From the NCBI GenBank assembly GCA_900104375.1, contig LT629302.1, positions 3,578,480 through 3,642,479 of the forward strand: a stretch of DNA of 64,000 bases, read 5' to 3'. Shown here in pieces: positions 47,154 to 55,600 of the stretch. Under the pieces are notes generated by a model. That model was not told the DNA's origin. It saw only the letters and a list, made by a program, of their open reading frames with translations, and searched no databases. Each line of letters begins with the position of its first letter. The stretch's first letter is position 1. Origin of the DNA: Flavobacteriaceae bacterium MAR_2010_188 (lineage in GTDB: Bacteria > Bacteroidota > Bacteroidia > Flavobacteriales > Flavobacteriaceae). A program made the translations under genes and the position numbers.

Positions 47154-48257
47154 TTGGATAGAAAAAAATCATATCGATTTATTTTAAGCGGCGGAGGCAC
47201 CGGAGGACATATCTATCCGGCTTTGGCAATTGCTGACGAATTAAAGGATCGGTTTCCCAATGCTAAATTTCTGTTTGTTGGCGCAAAGGATAGAATGGAA
47301 ATGGAAAAGGTTCCAAGTGCTGGCTACGAGATCGAAGGTCTTTGGATTTCTGGGATACGTCGAAAATTAACCATGTCTAACCTAAAATTTCCATTGAAGT
47401 TGGTGAGTAGTCTGGTTAGGTCTAAACAAATTATTAAGTCATTTAAACCAGATGTTGCGATTGGTACCGGGGGTTTTGCGAGCGGTCCGCTATTATATGC
47501 GGCAGCTTCGGCAGGAGTTCCGTGTTTGATTCAAGAGCAGAATTCGTTTCCTGGAATCACCAATAAGATTTTGGCAAAACAAGTCGATAAAGTTTGTGTT
47601 GCTTATAAAGGTTTGGAGAAATTTTTTCCGGCTGATAAAATTAAATTGACCGGAAACCCAATTAGGAAGGACCTGTTGTTTATCGATTCTAAAACGGTGA
47701 AGGCAAAGGACGATTTCAAATTAAAACATGGTAAACATACTTTGCTAGTCTTAGGTGGAAGCCTTGGAGCGAGGAATATTAATAGACTCATCGAAGAAAA
47801 TCTTCAGTTTTTTAAAAAGGAGAACGTACAGCTCATTTGGCAATGTGGTAAACTCTATTATCAAGATTATCGAAAATATGATCAGATGGAATCTGTGCAA
47901 GTGCATGAGTTTTTAAACAATATGGATATGGCTTACGCTGCCGCAGATATAATCATTTCTAGAGCCGGCGCGAGTTCCGTTTCTGAACTTTGCGTGGTCG
48001 GTAAGCCTGTGATTTTTATACCATCCCCAAATGTGGCCGAAGATCATCAGACAAAAAATGCAATGGCCATTGTAAATGAAGATTCGGCTCTGATTATTAA
48101 GGAAGATGAGTTGGAAGCGAAGTTTAAGGAAACGGTAACGAGTTTGGTAAATAGTAGTAGCAAGCAAAAAGAACTCGGAGAAAACATTAAGAAATTAGCG
48201 ATGATAAATGCCACTAAGGATATCGTCGACGAAATCGAGAAATTAATAAAACAATAA
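47154..48257 (+). CDS. murG: UDP-GlcNAc: lipid I N-acetylglucosaminyltransferase
   Basis: A 367-residue GT28 enzyme that converts lipid I to lipid II at the inner face of the membrane. The N-terminal loop [53 protein letters not shown] and [36 protein letters not shown] are typical. The start must be the TTG at 47154, because no ATG occurs before the glycine-rich loop in this frame. The heptamer array directly upstream makes the translation start unusual. Confidence 0.95.
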   Translation: MDRKKSYRFILSGGGTGGHIYPALAIADELKDRFPNAKFLFVGAKDRMEMEKVPSAGYEIEGLWISGIRRKLTMSNLKFPLKLVSSLVRSKQIIKSFKPDVAIGTGGFASGPLLYAAASAGVPCLIQEQNSFPGITNKILAKQVDKVCVAYKGLEKFFPADKIKLTGNPIRKDLLFIDSKTVKAKDDFKLKHGKHTLLVLGGSLGARNINRLIEENLQFFKKENVQLIWQCGKLYYQDYRKYDQMESVQVHEFLNNMDMAYAAADIIISRAGASSVSELCVVGKPVIFIPSPNVAEDHQTKNAMAIVNEDSALIIKEDELEAKFKETVTSLVNSSSKQKELGENIKKLAMINATKDIVDEIEKLIKQ

Positions 48258-48325
48258 CAAGAAAATTGATCAGTAAATTTCCAAATAATACAAGTTATAA
48301 AACTCTTCTAGAAGAGGGTTTAAGC

Positions 48326-49672
48326 ATGTCTAAATGGAAGACTTTTTATTTTCTGGGTATTGGTGGAATCGGGATGAGTGCCTTGGCAAGATATTTTGTG
48401 CATTTGGATAAACAAGTGCTTGGATACGATAAAACCCCAACGGGATTAATTTCGAATTTGAAAAAATTAGGTATTGAAGTGAATTTTGAAGATTCTAAAG
48501 ATTCGATTGATGAATCTAAAATAAATCCACAAGATACCATGGTGGTTTACACACCAGCTATTCCAAAAGATAGCGTGCAACTTGAATATTTTAGGGAACA
48601 TGGATTTACCATGCTTAAGAGATCTGAAATATTGGGTCTCATTACCAGAAATACGACCTGTTTTGCGGTTGCAGGGACCCATGGTAAAACGACCACTTCT
48701 GCGATTCTTGGTCATTTGCTGTATGAATGCAATGTTCCAATGACCGCATTTTTAGGTGGAATAAGTCAAAATTATAATTCAAATTTTATCTATAAAGGTA
48801 CAGAGGTAACAGTAGTAGAAGCGGATGAATACGACAGATCATTTCTGACGCTTTCGCCCGATTTTGCCTGTATAACTTCCATGGATGCTGATCACTTGGA
48901 TATCTATGGAGACCATCAACATCTTGTAGAATCTTTTGAGGATTTTTCACGCTGCCTTAAGCTTAATGGGAAGATGTTCGTTAAGACCGGTTTGCCTATC
49001 GAAGGCATAACCTATGGTGTAGAAGATCATTCCGACTATACCGCTACCGATGTAAAAATTATCAACGGGGCTTATCATTTCAATTTAAAAACTCCTAACG
49101 GATTATATAAAGATTTTCAATTTAACCTACCTGGTAGACATAATTTGTCGAATGCAATAATTGCCTTAGCGATGACTGTAGAGTATGGTTGCCCTCACGA
49201 CCAGCTCGCTAAGGCTATCGCATCCTTTAAAGGTGTTGAGCGCCGCTTTAATTATCACATTAAGACCGATGATTTGGTTTTTATAGATGATTATGCCCAT
49301 CACCCAACCGAGATCAATGCAGTGCACAATGCGATAAAGGAAATGTATCCATATAAAAAAAATGTAGTCGTTTTTCAGCCACATCTGTTTAGTAGAACCA
49401 AGGATTTTGCTGATGATTTTGCAAAAGAACTTTCAAGGTTCGACGCCATTCTTTTGTTGGATATATATCCGGCGAGAGAGAAGCCAATGCCAGGAATAAC
49501 CTCCGAATGGCTGATGTCGAAAATTCAAAATCCTAATAAAAAGCTTATTAATAAACAACAAATCGTAAAAGAGCTAAAAAGTTTAAAGCATGATGTTGTG
49601 GTAACATTGGGAGCTGGTGATATTGGCGAAGAAATCAATACAGTACGGGAAGGGCTTAGTCATGAAAATTAA
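48326..49672 (+). CDS. murC: UDP-MurNAc: L-alanine ligase
   Basis: A 448-residue Mur ligase that adds the first amino acid to UDP-MurNAc. N-terminal FYFLGIGGIGMSALARYF, ATP loop AVAGTHGKTTTSAIL, VEADEYDRSFLTLSPDFA and DDYAHHPTEINA are diagnostic of MurC. ATG at 48326 is preferred, with a purine-rich GAAGAGGG upstream; an in-frame TTG at 48266 would add 20 unconserved residues. The 3' end overlaps ftsQ by 11 bases. Confidence 0.96.
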   Translation: MSKWKTFYFLGIGGIGMSALARYFVHLDKQVLGYDKTPTGLISNLKKLGIEVNFEDSKDSIDESKINPQDTMVVYTPAIPKDSVQLEYFREHGFTMLKRSEILGLITRNTTCFAVAGTHGKTTTSAILGHLLYECNVPMTAFLGGISQNYNSNFIYKGTEVTVVEADEYDRSFLTLSPDFACITSMDADHLDIYGDHQHLVESFEDFSRCLKLNGKMFVKTGLPIEGITYGVEDHSDYTATDVKIINGAYHFNLKTPNGLYKDFQFNLPGRHNLSNAIIALAMTVEYGCPHDQLAKAIASFKGVERRFNYHIKTDDLVFIDDYAHHPTEINAVHNAIKEMYPYKKNVVVFQPHLFSRTKDFADDFAKELSRFDAILLLDIYPAREKPMPGITSEWLMSKIQNPNKKLINKQQIVKELKSLKHDVVVTLGAGDIGEEINTVREGLSHEN

Positions 49673-50381
49673 TTATAATTATTTAAAAATTATTGCATTG
49701 TGCCTAGTGGTTGCAGGTCTTTACGCGTTTTCTACGGTTAGGAACGTTACCCGCATGGCGAGTGTACCCGATATCGTTTTCACTGGTGATGACAACCTTT
49801 TCATCACAGAAGAAAATGTTAGTAAATTGTTAATACAAAATCAAGATGGCACTTTAATTAAGCCTAAAGAAATTATAGATTTGAACGAATTGGAGTCTGC
49901 CCTGAATTCGAGTCCGATGATTAAAAACGCTCAGGTTTATATGAGTGTGGATGGAAAGATAACTGCTGAAATAGAGCAGAAAAAGCCTATTGCAAGGGTT
50001 AGTACAAATGCTTCTTATTACATAGACGATGAAGGTTCCTACATGCCTTTATCGGATAATTATTCAGCGCGAGTGCCACTTGTTACCGGTTTTGTTTACA
50101 AAAATGATCTAACTAATCTCTATAAAATCTCTAAACGCGTGCAAGAAGATGAATTTTTATTGAAGCACGTGGTACAAATTCAACAGAACGAAGATCAAAC
50201 CATTGATCTAAGGTTCCGGTTGCATGATTTTATCATTCGTTTAGGGTCATTGGATTTTCTGGATAAGAAGATCAACAATCTAAAAGCTTTCTATCAAAAA
50301 ACATTAAAAGACAGTACGCTAGATAATTATAGCGCACTTAATTTAAAATTTGATAATCAGGTAATAGCTACCAAAAAATAA
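49662..50381 (+). CDS. ftsQ: Divisome protein FtsQ
   Basis: A 239-residue bitopic membrane protein with one N-terminal helix (KIIALCLVVAGLYAFS) and a periplasmic region in the POTRA-beta arrangement of FtsQ/DivIB (VPDIVFTGDDNLFITEENVSKLLIQ, then ITAEIEQKKPIARVS, and the late segment FRLHDFIIRLGSLDFLDKKINNLKAFYQK). Sequence conservation is low; position between murC and ftsA settles it. The start ATG at 49662 lies inside the murC end. It recruits FtsL/FtsB to the septum. Confidence 0.93.
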   Translation: MKINYNYLKIIALCLVVAGLYAFSTVRNVTRMASVPDIVFTGDDNLFITEENVSKLLIQNQDGTLIKPKEIIDLNELESALNSSPMIKNAQVYMSVDGKITAEIEQKKPIARVSTNASYYIDDEGSYMPLSDNYSARVPLVTGFVYKNDLTNLYKISKRVQEDEFLLKHVVQIQQNEDQTIDLRFRLHDFIIRLGSLDFLDKKINNLKAFYQKTLKDSTLDNYSALNLKFDNQVIATKK

Positions 50382-50384
50382 AGG

Positions 50385-51719
50385 ATGGAAAACCAGAAAA
50401 TTTCAGTTGGACTGGATATTGGAACTACCAAGATTGTAGCCATGATCGGCAGAAAAAATGATTATGGCAAGGCCGAAATACTCGGTATTGGTAGGTCTAA
50501 AAGTTTGGGTGTGCACAGGGGTGTGGTAAATAACATTACCCAGACCATACAATCCATTCAACAAGCGGTGATTGAAGCAGAAGAAGAGGCAGGAGTTAAA
50601 ATTGAAGAAGTTACAGTAGGTATTGCTGGGCAACATATAAGAAGTTTACAACATAGCGATTATATAACCAGAAATAATTCGGATCAAGTTATCGATGAAG
50701 ATGATATTGAACGCTTGATCAATCAGGTTCATAAATTAGTCATGTTGCCGGGTGAAGAGATTATTCATGTTTTGCCTCAAGAATATAAAGTTGATGGGCA
50801 ATCTGAAATCAAAGAACCGATCGGAATGTACGGGGGTCGTTTAGAAGCCAATTTCCACGTGGTTGTTGGTCAAGTTTCTTCAATCAGGAATATAGGAAGA
50901 TGCGTTAAGAGCGCTGGCTTAGAGTTAGGCGGCATTACTTTGGAACCATTAGCATCTGCAAATGCAGTTTTGAGCCAAGAAGAAAAAGAAGCCGGTGTCG
51001 CATTGATTGATATTGGAGGTGGGACCACTGATTTAGCAGTTTTTAAAGATGGAATCATTCGTCATACCGCGGTAATACCTTTCGGTGGAAACGTGGTTAC
51101 TGAAGACATTAAGGAAGGCTGTTCTATTATAGAAAAGCAGGCAGAATTATTGAAGATTAAATTCGGGTCAGCTTGGCCAGGAGAAAATAAGGATAATGAA
51201 ATCGTTTCGATTCCTGGATTAAGAGGAAGAGAACCAAAAGAAATCACCTTAAAAAATCTTTCAAAAATCATTCATGCTCGTGTAGTAGAAATAGTTGAGC
51301 AAGTGTATGTTGAGATTAAAAATTACGGGCACGAAGAACAAAAGAAGAAATTAATTGCTGGTATAGTACTCACAGGTGGCGGAAGCCAACTAAAGCACTT
51401 AAAGCAGTTAGTAGAGTACATTACAGGGATGGATACCAGGATTGGTTACCCAAATGAGCATCTTGCTGGCGACAGCGATGCCGACGTTGCAAGCCCTCTC
51501 TATGCAACAGCGGTAGGATTGGTAATGGACGGTTTAAAGCGACAAGAACGCAGAAGAATCGAAAAAGAAACACAAGCTCAAATCGAGGAAATCGCAGAAG
51601 CAAATGAAGCAATGGATGTACCAATTGCAGAGCAAGTCGTTACCCCTAAACCTGAGAGAAAAACATTTTTAGACAAATTAACAGAGCGCGTTAAGGATTT
51701 TTTAGACAACGCCGAATAA
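50385..51719 (+). CDS. ftsA: Actin-like divisome anchor FtsA
   Basis: A 444-residue actin-fold ATPase that anchors FtsZ to the membrane. Motifs: VGLDIGTTKIVAMIG (phosphate 1), the SHS2-1C subdomain (EITVGIAGQHIRSLQHSDYI-like, EEVTVGIAGQHIRSLQ), VALIDIGGGTTDLAVF (phosphate 2), GIVLTGGGSQLKHLKQL (adenosine loop), and a C-terminal amphipathic helix (TFLDKLTERVKDFLDN) that targets the membrane. Three bases after ftsQ and 47 before ftsZ. Confidence 0.97.
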   Translation: MENQKISVGLDIGTTKIVAMIGRKNDYGKAEILGIGRSKSLGVHRGVVNNITQTIQSIQQAVIEAEEEAGVKIEEVTVGIAGQHIRSLQHSDYITRNNSDQVIDEDDIERLINQVHKLVMLPGEEIIHVLPQEYKVDGQSEIKEPIGMYGGRLEANFHVVVGQVSSIRNIGRCVKSAGLELGGITLEPLASANAVLSQEEKEAGVALIDIGGGTTDLAVFKDGIIRHTAVIPFGGNVVTEDIKEGCSIIEKQAELLKIKFGSAWPGENKDNEIVSIPGLRGREPKEITLKNLSKIIHARVVEIVEQVYVEIKNYGHEEQKKKLIAGIVLTGGGSQLKHLKQLVEYITGMDTRIGYPNEHLAGDSDADVASPLYATAVGLVMDGLKRQERRRIEKETQAQIEEIAEANEAMDVPIAEQVVTPKPERKTFLDKLTERVKDFLDNAE

Positions 51720-51766
51720 AAGATTAAAGAGACAATTAATACATAATCCAGTAAAGAACTAAGTTT

Positions 51767-53695
51767 ATGAGCAAAAACATTGAATTTGGGAATATAACCT
51801 TCGATTTACCAAAGAATCAGTCAAATGTCATTAAAGTGATCGGTGTTGGCGGTGGCGGTAGCAATGCTATTAACCACATGTTTCAACAAGGTATCAAGGG
51901 AGTAGATTTTGTAATCTGCAATACTGATGCCCAGGCATTACAAAATAGTGGGGTGCCTAATAAAATACAATTAGGTGTTAATCTAACCGAGGGACTTGGC
52001 GCTGGAGCGAATCCTGAAGTTGGTGAACAGGCGGCTTTGGAGAGTTTAGAAGACATCAGAAGGATGTTGGATACCAATACCAAAATGATTTTCATCACCG
52101 CTGGTATGGGGGGAGGTACCGGAACAGGTGCGGCTCCTATCATTGCGAAAATGGCGAAGGAATTAGATGTATTAACGGTCGGAATTGTAACGATGCCATT
52201 TCAGTTTGAAGGTAAAACTAGAAATGAACAAGCTCAAAAAGGAATTGAGAAATTAAGGTCTCATGTCGATTCTTTAGTGGTCATAAACAATAATAAATTA
52301 CGTGAGGTTTACGGTAACCTTGGCTTTAAAGCTGGATTTTCTAAAGCAGACGAAGTTCTTGCTACCGCTTCAAGGGGAATTGCTGAAGTAATAACCCATC
52401 ATTATACCCAAAACATCGATTTACGTGATGCTAAGACTGTTTTAAGTAACAGTGGTACTGCTATAATGGGTTCTGCAACCGCATCTGGTAAGACTAGGGC
52501 GCAAGAGGCAATTATGAAAGCTCTGGATTCACCTTTATTAAATGACAACAAAATCACTGGCGCTAAAAACGTCTTATTGCTCATAGTTTCTGGTTCCCAA
52601 GAAATAACCATCGATGAGATTGGTGAAATTAACGATCACATTCAAGGTGAAGCTGGTCACAGTGCAAACATTATTATGGGTGTTGGCGAAGATGCAGATT
52701 TACAAGAATCCATTGCTGTAACCATTATTGCAACAGGTTTTGATATTGACCAACAATATGAAATTTCTAATACCGAAGCAAAAAGGGTAATCCATGATTT
52801 GGTTGAAGACCATAAGGAAGATACGGTGGTTAAGGATTCTGATCCGGCGATTATAACTCCAGATATTATTTTCGAAAAAAAGGAAGAACCTAAAAAGCCA
52901 GAAGTTGTAAGACATGTGCTTATTGAAGATGAAGAGATAGAAAAGCCAAAGGCACACATTCATGACACCTTGATCAAGACTACTGAAATGATTAGGAATA
53001 TGCACGTGGTTTATGACGAAGTTTTAGATCATGTTGTGGCTGAAGAAGAAGAATTCAACATTACAACTTTTACTAAAATAGAAGAGCCGACTAAGGAAGT
53101 AGATTCCGATGAAGAGCAAATCACATTGACCTTTGATCTTCCATTGAGCAATAAAAATAATCAGTCTGAGGATAAGAATAACGAAAACAAAATATTATTC
53201 AGCTTAGACGACGATTTAAGGAATCTTAGGGTCAATGATTACACGGAAATAATTCCTGTAACCGAAGCAAATGAAAAAGGTGAGACAAGGTATACGCTAG
53301 AAGATACCGTAAGTTTTGAATCTTCTATCAACAAAAAATCATCCGACGTAAAGGTTGAAGAAGAAATAGTTTTTGAGAAAAAGACTTACGAAAGAAAAGA
53401 AAGACAACATACACAGGAAGAAGAAATAGATCCTATGAACACTCCAATATCCGAACTTCTTAAAGAAAGAGCAGATGAGAGAAGACGTAAGATGAAAGAT
53501 TTTAACTATAAATTCAACAGTGCAAAAATTGATGAAATTGAAAAAGTCCCAGCATATAAAAGGCAAGGTGTGAATTTGGAAGTTGGTCAACATTCTTCCG
53601 AAATAAACGCTTCTAGAATGTCGGTTAGCAAAGATGATAACAATGACGTTCAGTTAAGGAGCAATAATTCATTTTTACACGATAACGTAGATTAA
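51767..53695 (+). CDS. ftsZ: Cell-division tubulin FtsZ
   Basis: A 642-residue protein. The GTPase core (about residues 1-320) has VIGVGGGGSNAIN, the tubulin signature GMGGGTGTGAAPIIAKMAKEL and the catalytic-loop region NIDLRDAKTVL. An unusually long acidic linker of about 280 residues follows, as in other Bacteroidota, and the protein ends with a short conserved tail (VQLRSNNSFLHDNVD) that probably binds FtsA. It polymerises into the Z ring. Last gene of the cluster, with a strong terminator 36 bases after the stop. Confidence 0.97.
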   Translation: MSKNIEFGNITFDLPKNQSNVIKVIGVGGGGSNAINHMFQQGIKGVDFVICNTDAQALQNSGVPNKIQLGVNLTEGLGAGANPEVGEQAALESLEDIRRMLDTNTKMIFITAGMGGGTGTGAAPIIAKMAKELDVLTVGIVTMPFQFEGKTRNEQAQKGIEKLRSHVDSLVVINNNKLREVYGNLGFKAGFSKADEVLATASRGIAEVITHHYTQNIDLRDAKTVLSNSGTAIMGSATASGKTRAQEAIMKALDSPLLNDNKITGAKNVLLLIVSGSQEITIDEIGEINDHIQGEAGHSANIIMGVGEDADLQESIAVTIIATGFDIDQQYEISNTEAKRVIHDLVEDHKEDTVVKDSDPAIITPDIIFEKKEEPKKPEVVRHVLIEDEEIEKPKAHIHDTLIKTTEMIRNMHVVYDEVLDHVVAEEEEFNITTFTKIEEPTKEVDSDEEQITLTFDLPLSNKNNQSEDKNNENKILFSLDDDLRNLRVNDYTEIIPVTEANEKGETRYTLEDTVSFESSINKKSSDVKVEEEIVFEKKTYERKERQHTQEEEIDPMNTPISELLKERADERRRKMKDFNYKFNSAKIDEIEKVPAYKRQGVNLEVGQHSSEINASRMSVSKDDNNDVQLRSNNSFLHDNVD

Positions 53696-53730
53696 TAGCA
53701 AATTTAGTTTAGTGTTTCACACTGTTGTTA

Positions 53731-53766
53731 AACCCAAAGGATTTTATTCCTTTGGGTTTTTCTTTT
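53731..53766 (+). terminator. Terminator of the division/cell-wall operon
   Basis: AACCCAAAGGA pairs with TCCTTTGGGTT around a short loop and is followed by TTTTCTTTTT. It closes the mraZ-ftsZ run. Confidence 0.92.
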
Positions 53767-53892
53767 TATAAAGATATTTATTGGCTAATTTTCTATAGAT
53801 CCGATTACTGGTAATATGATTCATTCCATCGTAGGCCTGAACTTTATTTACAGTCACTCTACTATCAACTATCTAATTATTATATGTCGCAT

Positions 53893-53917
53893 GTCAGGCT
53901 GAGCGGAGTCGAAGGCT
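53893..53917. repeat. Single short GC-rich intergenic repeat (GCTGAGCGGAGTCGAAGGC type)
   Basis: GTCAGGCTGAGCGGAGTCGA and the following GGCT stand out from the AT-rich spacer. I recognise this as a common intergenic repeat of flavobacterial genomes; only one copy occurs in this window. Confidence 0.5.
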
Positions 53918-53992
53918 AAACTCACCTCTTTTTTGCTTCTTCTCTTCTCTCTATTCCTCTTAATGTTTATCTTCGCAAAAAATTTAGCACCA

Positions 53993-54442
53993 ATGAGTTT
54001 GCAAACTAAGGTTATGGATGCCATGAAAACGGCGATGAAGGAGAAAAATCAAATGGCGCTTTCGTCGTTGAGAGCTATTAAATCTGAAATTCTTTTAGCA
54101 CAGACTGCGTCTGGCGAGAAGCAGGATTTATCGGAAGATGATGAGATTAAATTGCTTTCTAAATTGGTTAAGCAGCGTAAGGACAGTGCGGCAATTTATT
54201 TAGAACAAGATAGAAAGGATCTTGCTGAACCAGAACTAGAACAAGCTGAGATTATAAGTCAATTTCTCCCGGCCCAATTGTCGGAAGACGAAATTGAAAA
54301 AGTTGTTGTGGAAAGCATTGCAGCCACCGGAGCAGATGGAATGAAAGATATGGGCAAAGTAATGGGTATCGTAAGTCAAAAACTTGCGGGACAAGCTGAC
54401 GGTAAAACTATCTCCAGTATCGTAAAGAAAAAATTAGCGTAA
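53993..54442 (+). CDS. GatB/YqeY-domain protein
   Basis: A 149-residue YqeY-like protein (MSLQTKVMDAMKTAMKEKNQMALSSLRAIKSEILLAQ ... KLVKQRKDSAAIYLEQ-type ... QFLPAQLSEDEIEKVV ... GKVMGIVSQKLAGQADGKTISSIVKK). It resembles the tRNA-binding tail domain of the GatB amidotransferase subunit; its role is uncertain but linked to tRNA-dependent amidation by homology. The start at 53993 is taken because MSLQTKV is the family start; the extra upstream frame is hydrophobic and unconserved. It follows ftsZ in many flavobacteria. tRNA-Arg lies 43 bases downstream. Confidence 0.93.
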   Translation: MSLQTKVMDAMKTAMKEKNQMALSSLRAIKSEILLAQTASGEKQDLSEDDEIKLLSKLVKQRKDSAAIYLEQDRKDLAEPELEQAEIISQFLPAQLSEDEIEKVVVESIAATGADGMKDMGKVMGIVSQKLAGQADGKTISSIVKKKLA

Positions 54443-54461
54443 GTCAATGACTTACTAAGAG

Positions 54462-54481
54462 ATTCCTACTTTCGCAGGAAT
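54462..54481. repeat. REP-like hairpin directly before tRNA-Arg
   Basis: ATTCCTAC-TTTC-GCAGGAAT (one A/C mismatch) ends four bases before the tRNA. A related hairpin with the same TTTC loop is at 57682-57697. Confidence 0.6.
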
Positions 54482-54485
54482 AAAT

Positions 54486-54559
54486 GGCCTCGTGGCGCAA
54501 CTGAATAGCGCATCAGATTTCGGCTCTGAGGGTTGGGGGTTTGAATCCCTCCGGGGTCA
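54486..54559 (+). tRNA. tRNA-Arg (UCG)
   Basis: A 74-base cloverleaf: acceptor GGCCTCG/CGGGGTC with discriminator A, D stem GCGC/GCGC, anticodon stem TCAGA/TCTGA around loop TTTCGGC giving anticodon TCG, and T stem GGGGG/CCCTC with loop TTTGAAT. CCA is not encoded. Everything from the first base of the anticodon loop (54518) onward is also the first part of a 361-bp tandem repeat, so the functional 3' half is supplied by the repeat element. Confidence 0.95.
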
Positions 54560-54606
54560 CAAAGGAAATGGTTCTGCTTCACGCAGGACCATTTATCGTT
54601 TTATAT

Positions 54607-54849
54607 ATGTACTATGCTTACGTCATTAAAAGCCTTAAGGATGGAAGGTTTTACAAAGGAATTACCAACAGTCTCGACAGGCGAATTGAGCAGCATAACC
54701 TTGGCGAAAACAAATCTACCAAAGGTTTCATTCCTTGGAAATTATATTATTACGAAATATTTGATACAAGGATTGAAGCGAGGTCACGTGAGAGGTTCTT
54801 CAAATCTGGATATGGAAGAGAATTTCTAACTAAAATCAAAGAAGAATAG
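54607..54849 (+). CDS. GIY-YIG nuclease, unit 1
   Basis: An 80-residue single-domain GIY-YIG endonuclease. MYYAYVIKSLKDGRFYKGIT holds the two-strand GIY (Y5) and YIG (Y16-K17-G18) motifs; DRRIEQHN supplies the conserved Arg26 and His30/Asn31, and EARSRERFFKSGYGREFL carries the catalytic Glu (E62) and the Lys-Ser-Gly segment. ATG at 54607 is the natural start; a longer reading from 54541 would begin inside the tRNA. Stand-alone GIY-YIG proteins of this size are related to Slx1/YhbQ. No DNA-binding domain is attached. The context suggests a role in cutting tRNA genes or mobilising the unit, which is inference. Confidence 0.88.
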   Translation: MYYAYVIKSLKDGRFYKGITNSLDRRIEQHNLGENKSTKGFIPWKLYYYEIFDTRIEARSRERFFKSGYGREFLTKIKEE

Positions 54850-54858
54850 CTAATCAGA

Positions 54859-54878
54859 CCTGCCTGCCGGCAGGCAGG
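54859..54878. repeat. 20-bp palindrome closing unit 1
   Basis: CCTGCCTGCCGGCAGGCAGG, nine bases after the nuclease stop and immediately before the next tRNA 3' part. Identical to 36912-36931. Confidence 0.9.
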
Positions 54879-54921
54879 TTTCGGCTCTGAGGGTTGGGGG
54901 TTTGAATCCCTCCGGGGTCAC
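54879..54921 (+). pseudogene. Orphan tRNA-Arg 3' half, copy 2
   Basis: 43 bases identical to the tRNA-Arg from the first anticodon-loop base through the discriminator plus one base. No 5' half precedes it; the 20-bp palindrome does. Confidence 0.9.
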
Positions 54922-54967
54922 AAAGGAAATGGTTCTGCTTCACGCAGGACCATTTATCGTTTTATAT

Positions 54968-55210
54968 ATGTACTATGCTTACGTCATAAAAAGCCTTAAA
55001 GATGGAAGGCTTTACAAAGGAATTACCGACAATCTCGACAGGCGAATTGAGCGGCATAACCTTGGCGAAAACAAATCTACCAAAGGTTTCATTCCTTGGA
55101 AATTATATTATTACGAAATATTTGATACAAGGATTGAAGCGAGGTCACGTGAGAGGTTCTTCAAATCTGGATATGGAAGAGAATTTCTAACTAAAATCAA
55201 AGAAGAATAG
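54968..55210 (+). CDS. GIY-YIG nuclease, unit 2
   Basis: Same 80-residue GIY-YIG domain as unit 1, with four amino-acid changes (F15L, N21D, S22N, Q29R) and all active-site residues kept (Y5, Y16, R26, H30, E62). The reading frame is intact. Base changes include both silent and replacement substitutions, so the copies have begun to diverge without loss of coding potential. It starts 46 bases after an orphan tRNA-Arg 3' part and ends nine bases before the 20-bp palindrome, exactly as in the other units. Confidence 0.87.
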   Translation: MYYAYVIKSLKDGRLYKGITDNLDRRIERHNLGENKSTKGFIPWKLYYYEIFDTRIEARSRERFFKSGYGREFLTKIKEE

Positions 55211-55219
55211 CTAATCAGA

Positions 55220-55239
55220 CCTGCCTGCCGGCAGGCAGG
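55220..55239. repeat. 20-bp palindrome closing unit 2
   Basis: Same perfect palindrome and same position relative to the nuclease stop as in unit 1. Confidence 0.9.
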
Positions 55240-55282
55240 TTTCGGCTCTGAGGGTTGGGGGTTTGAATCCCGTCGCGGTCAC
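55240..55282 (+). pseudogene. Orphan tRNA 3' half, copy 3, with altered T-arm and acceptor
   Basis: Matches the other copies up to TTTGAATCCC, then reads GTCGCGGTCAC instead of TCCGGGGTCAC. These three changes break pairing with the resident tRNA-Arg 5' acceptor and T stem, yet would pair with an acceptor of GACCGCG type. This copy may therefore derive from a different tRNA gene. Confidence 0.8.
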
Positions 55283-55328
55283 AAAGGAAATGGTTCTGCT
55301 TCACGCAGGACCATTTATCGTTTTATAT

Positions 55329-55571
55329 ATGTACTATGCTTACGTCATAAAAAGCCTTAAAGATGGAAGGCTTTACAAAGGAATTACCGACAATCTCGAC
55401 AGGCGAATTGAGCAGCATAACCTTGGCGAAAACAAATCTACCAAAGGTTTCATTCCTTGGAAATTATATTATTACGAAATATTTGATACAAGGATTGAAG
55501 CGAGGTCACGTGAGAGGTTTTTCAAATCTGGATATGGAAGAGAATTTCTAACTAAAATCAAAGAAGAATAG
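55329..55571 (+). CDS. GIY-YIG nuclease, unit 3
   Basis: Third 80-residue GIY-YIG nuclease. It shares L15, D21 and N22 with unit 2 and Q29 with unit 1, plus one silent change in the RFF codons. The active-site pattern (Y5, Y16, G18, R26, H30, E62) is complete. Units 2 and 3 are each other's closest relatives, so the newest copying event probably involved them. The gene is followed by the palindrome, the final tRNA 3' part and the strong terminator at 55652. Confidence 0.87.
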   Translation: MYYAYVIKSLKDGRLYKGITDNLDRRIEQHNLGENKSTKGFIPWKLYYYEIFDTRIEARSRERFFKSGYGREFLTKIKEE

Positions 55572-55580
55572 CTAATCAGA

Positions 55581-55600
55581 CCTGCCTGCCGGCAGGCAGG
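55581..55600. repeat. 20-bp palindrome closing unit 3
   Basis: Same perfect palindrome, directly before the last tRNA-Arg 3' part. Confidence 0.9.

Noticed and set aside
53933-53992. Longer start for the GatB/YqeY gene with a hydrophobic N-terminus
   Set aside because: The extra 20 residues (LLLFSLFLLMFIF) are translation of the spacer; family members begin at MSLQTKV.
54541-54849. A longer 102-codon version of the GIY-YIG protein starting with TTG inside the tRNA
   Set aside because: The first 22 codons are tRNA and hairpin sequence; the nuclease motif begins right at the ATG at 54607.
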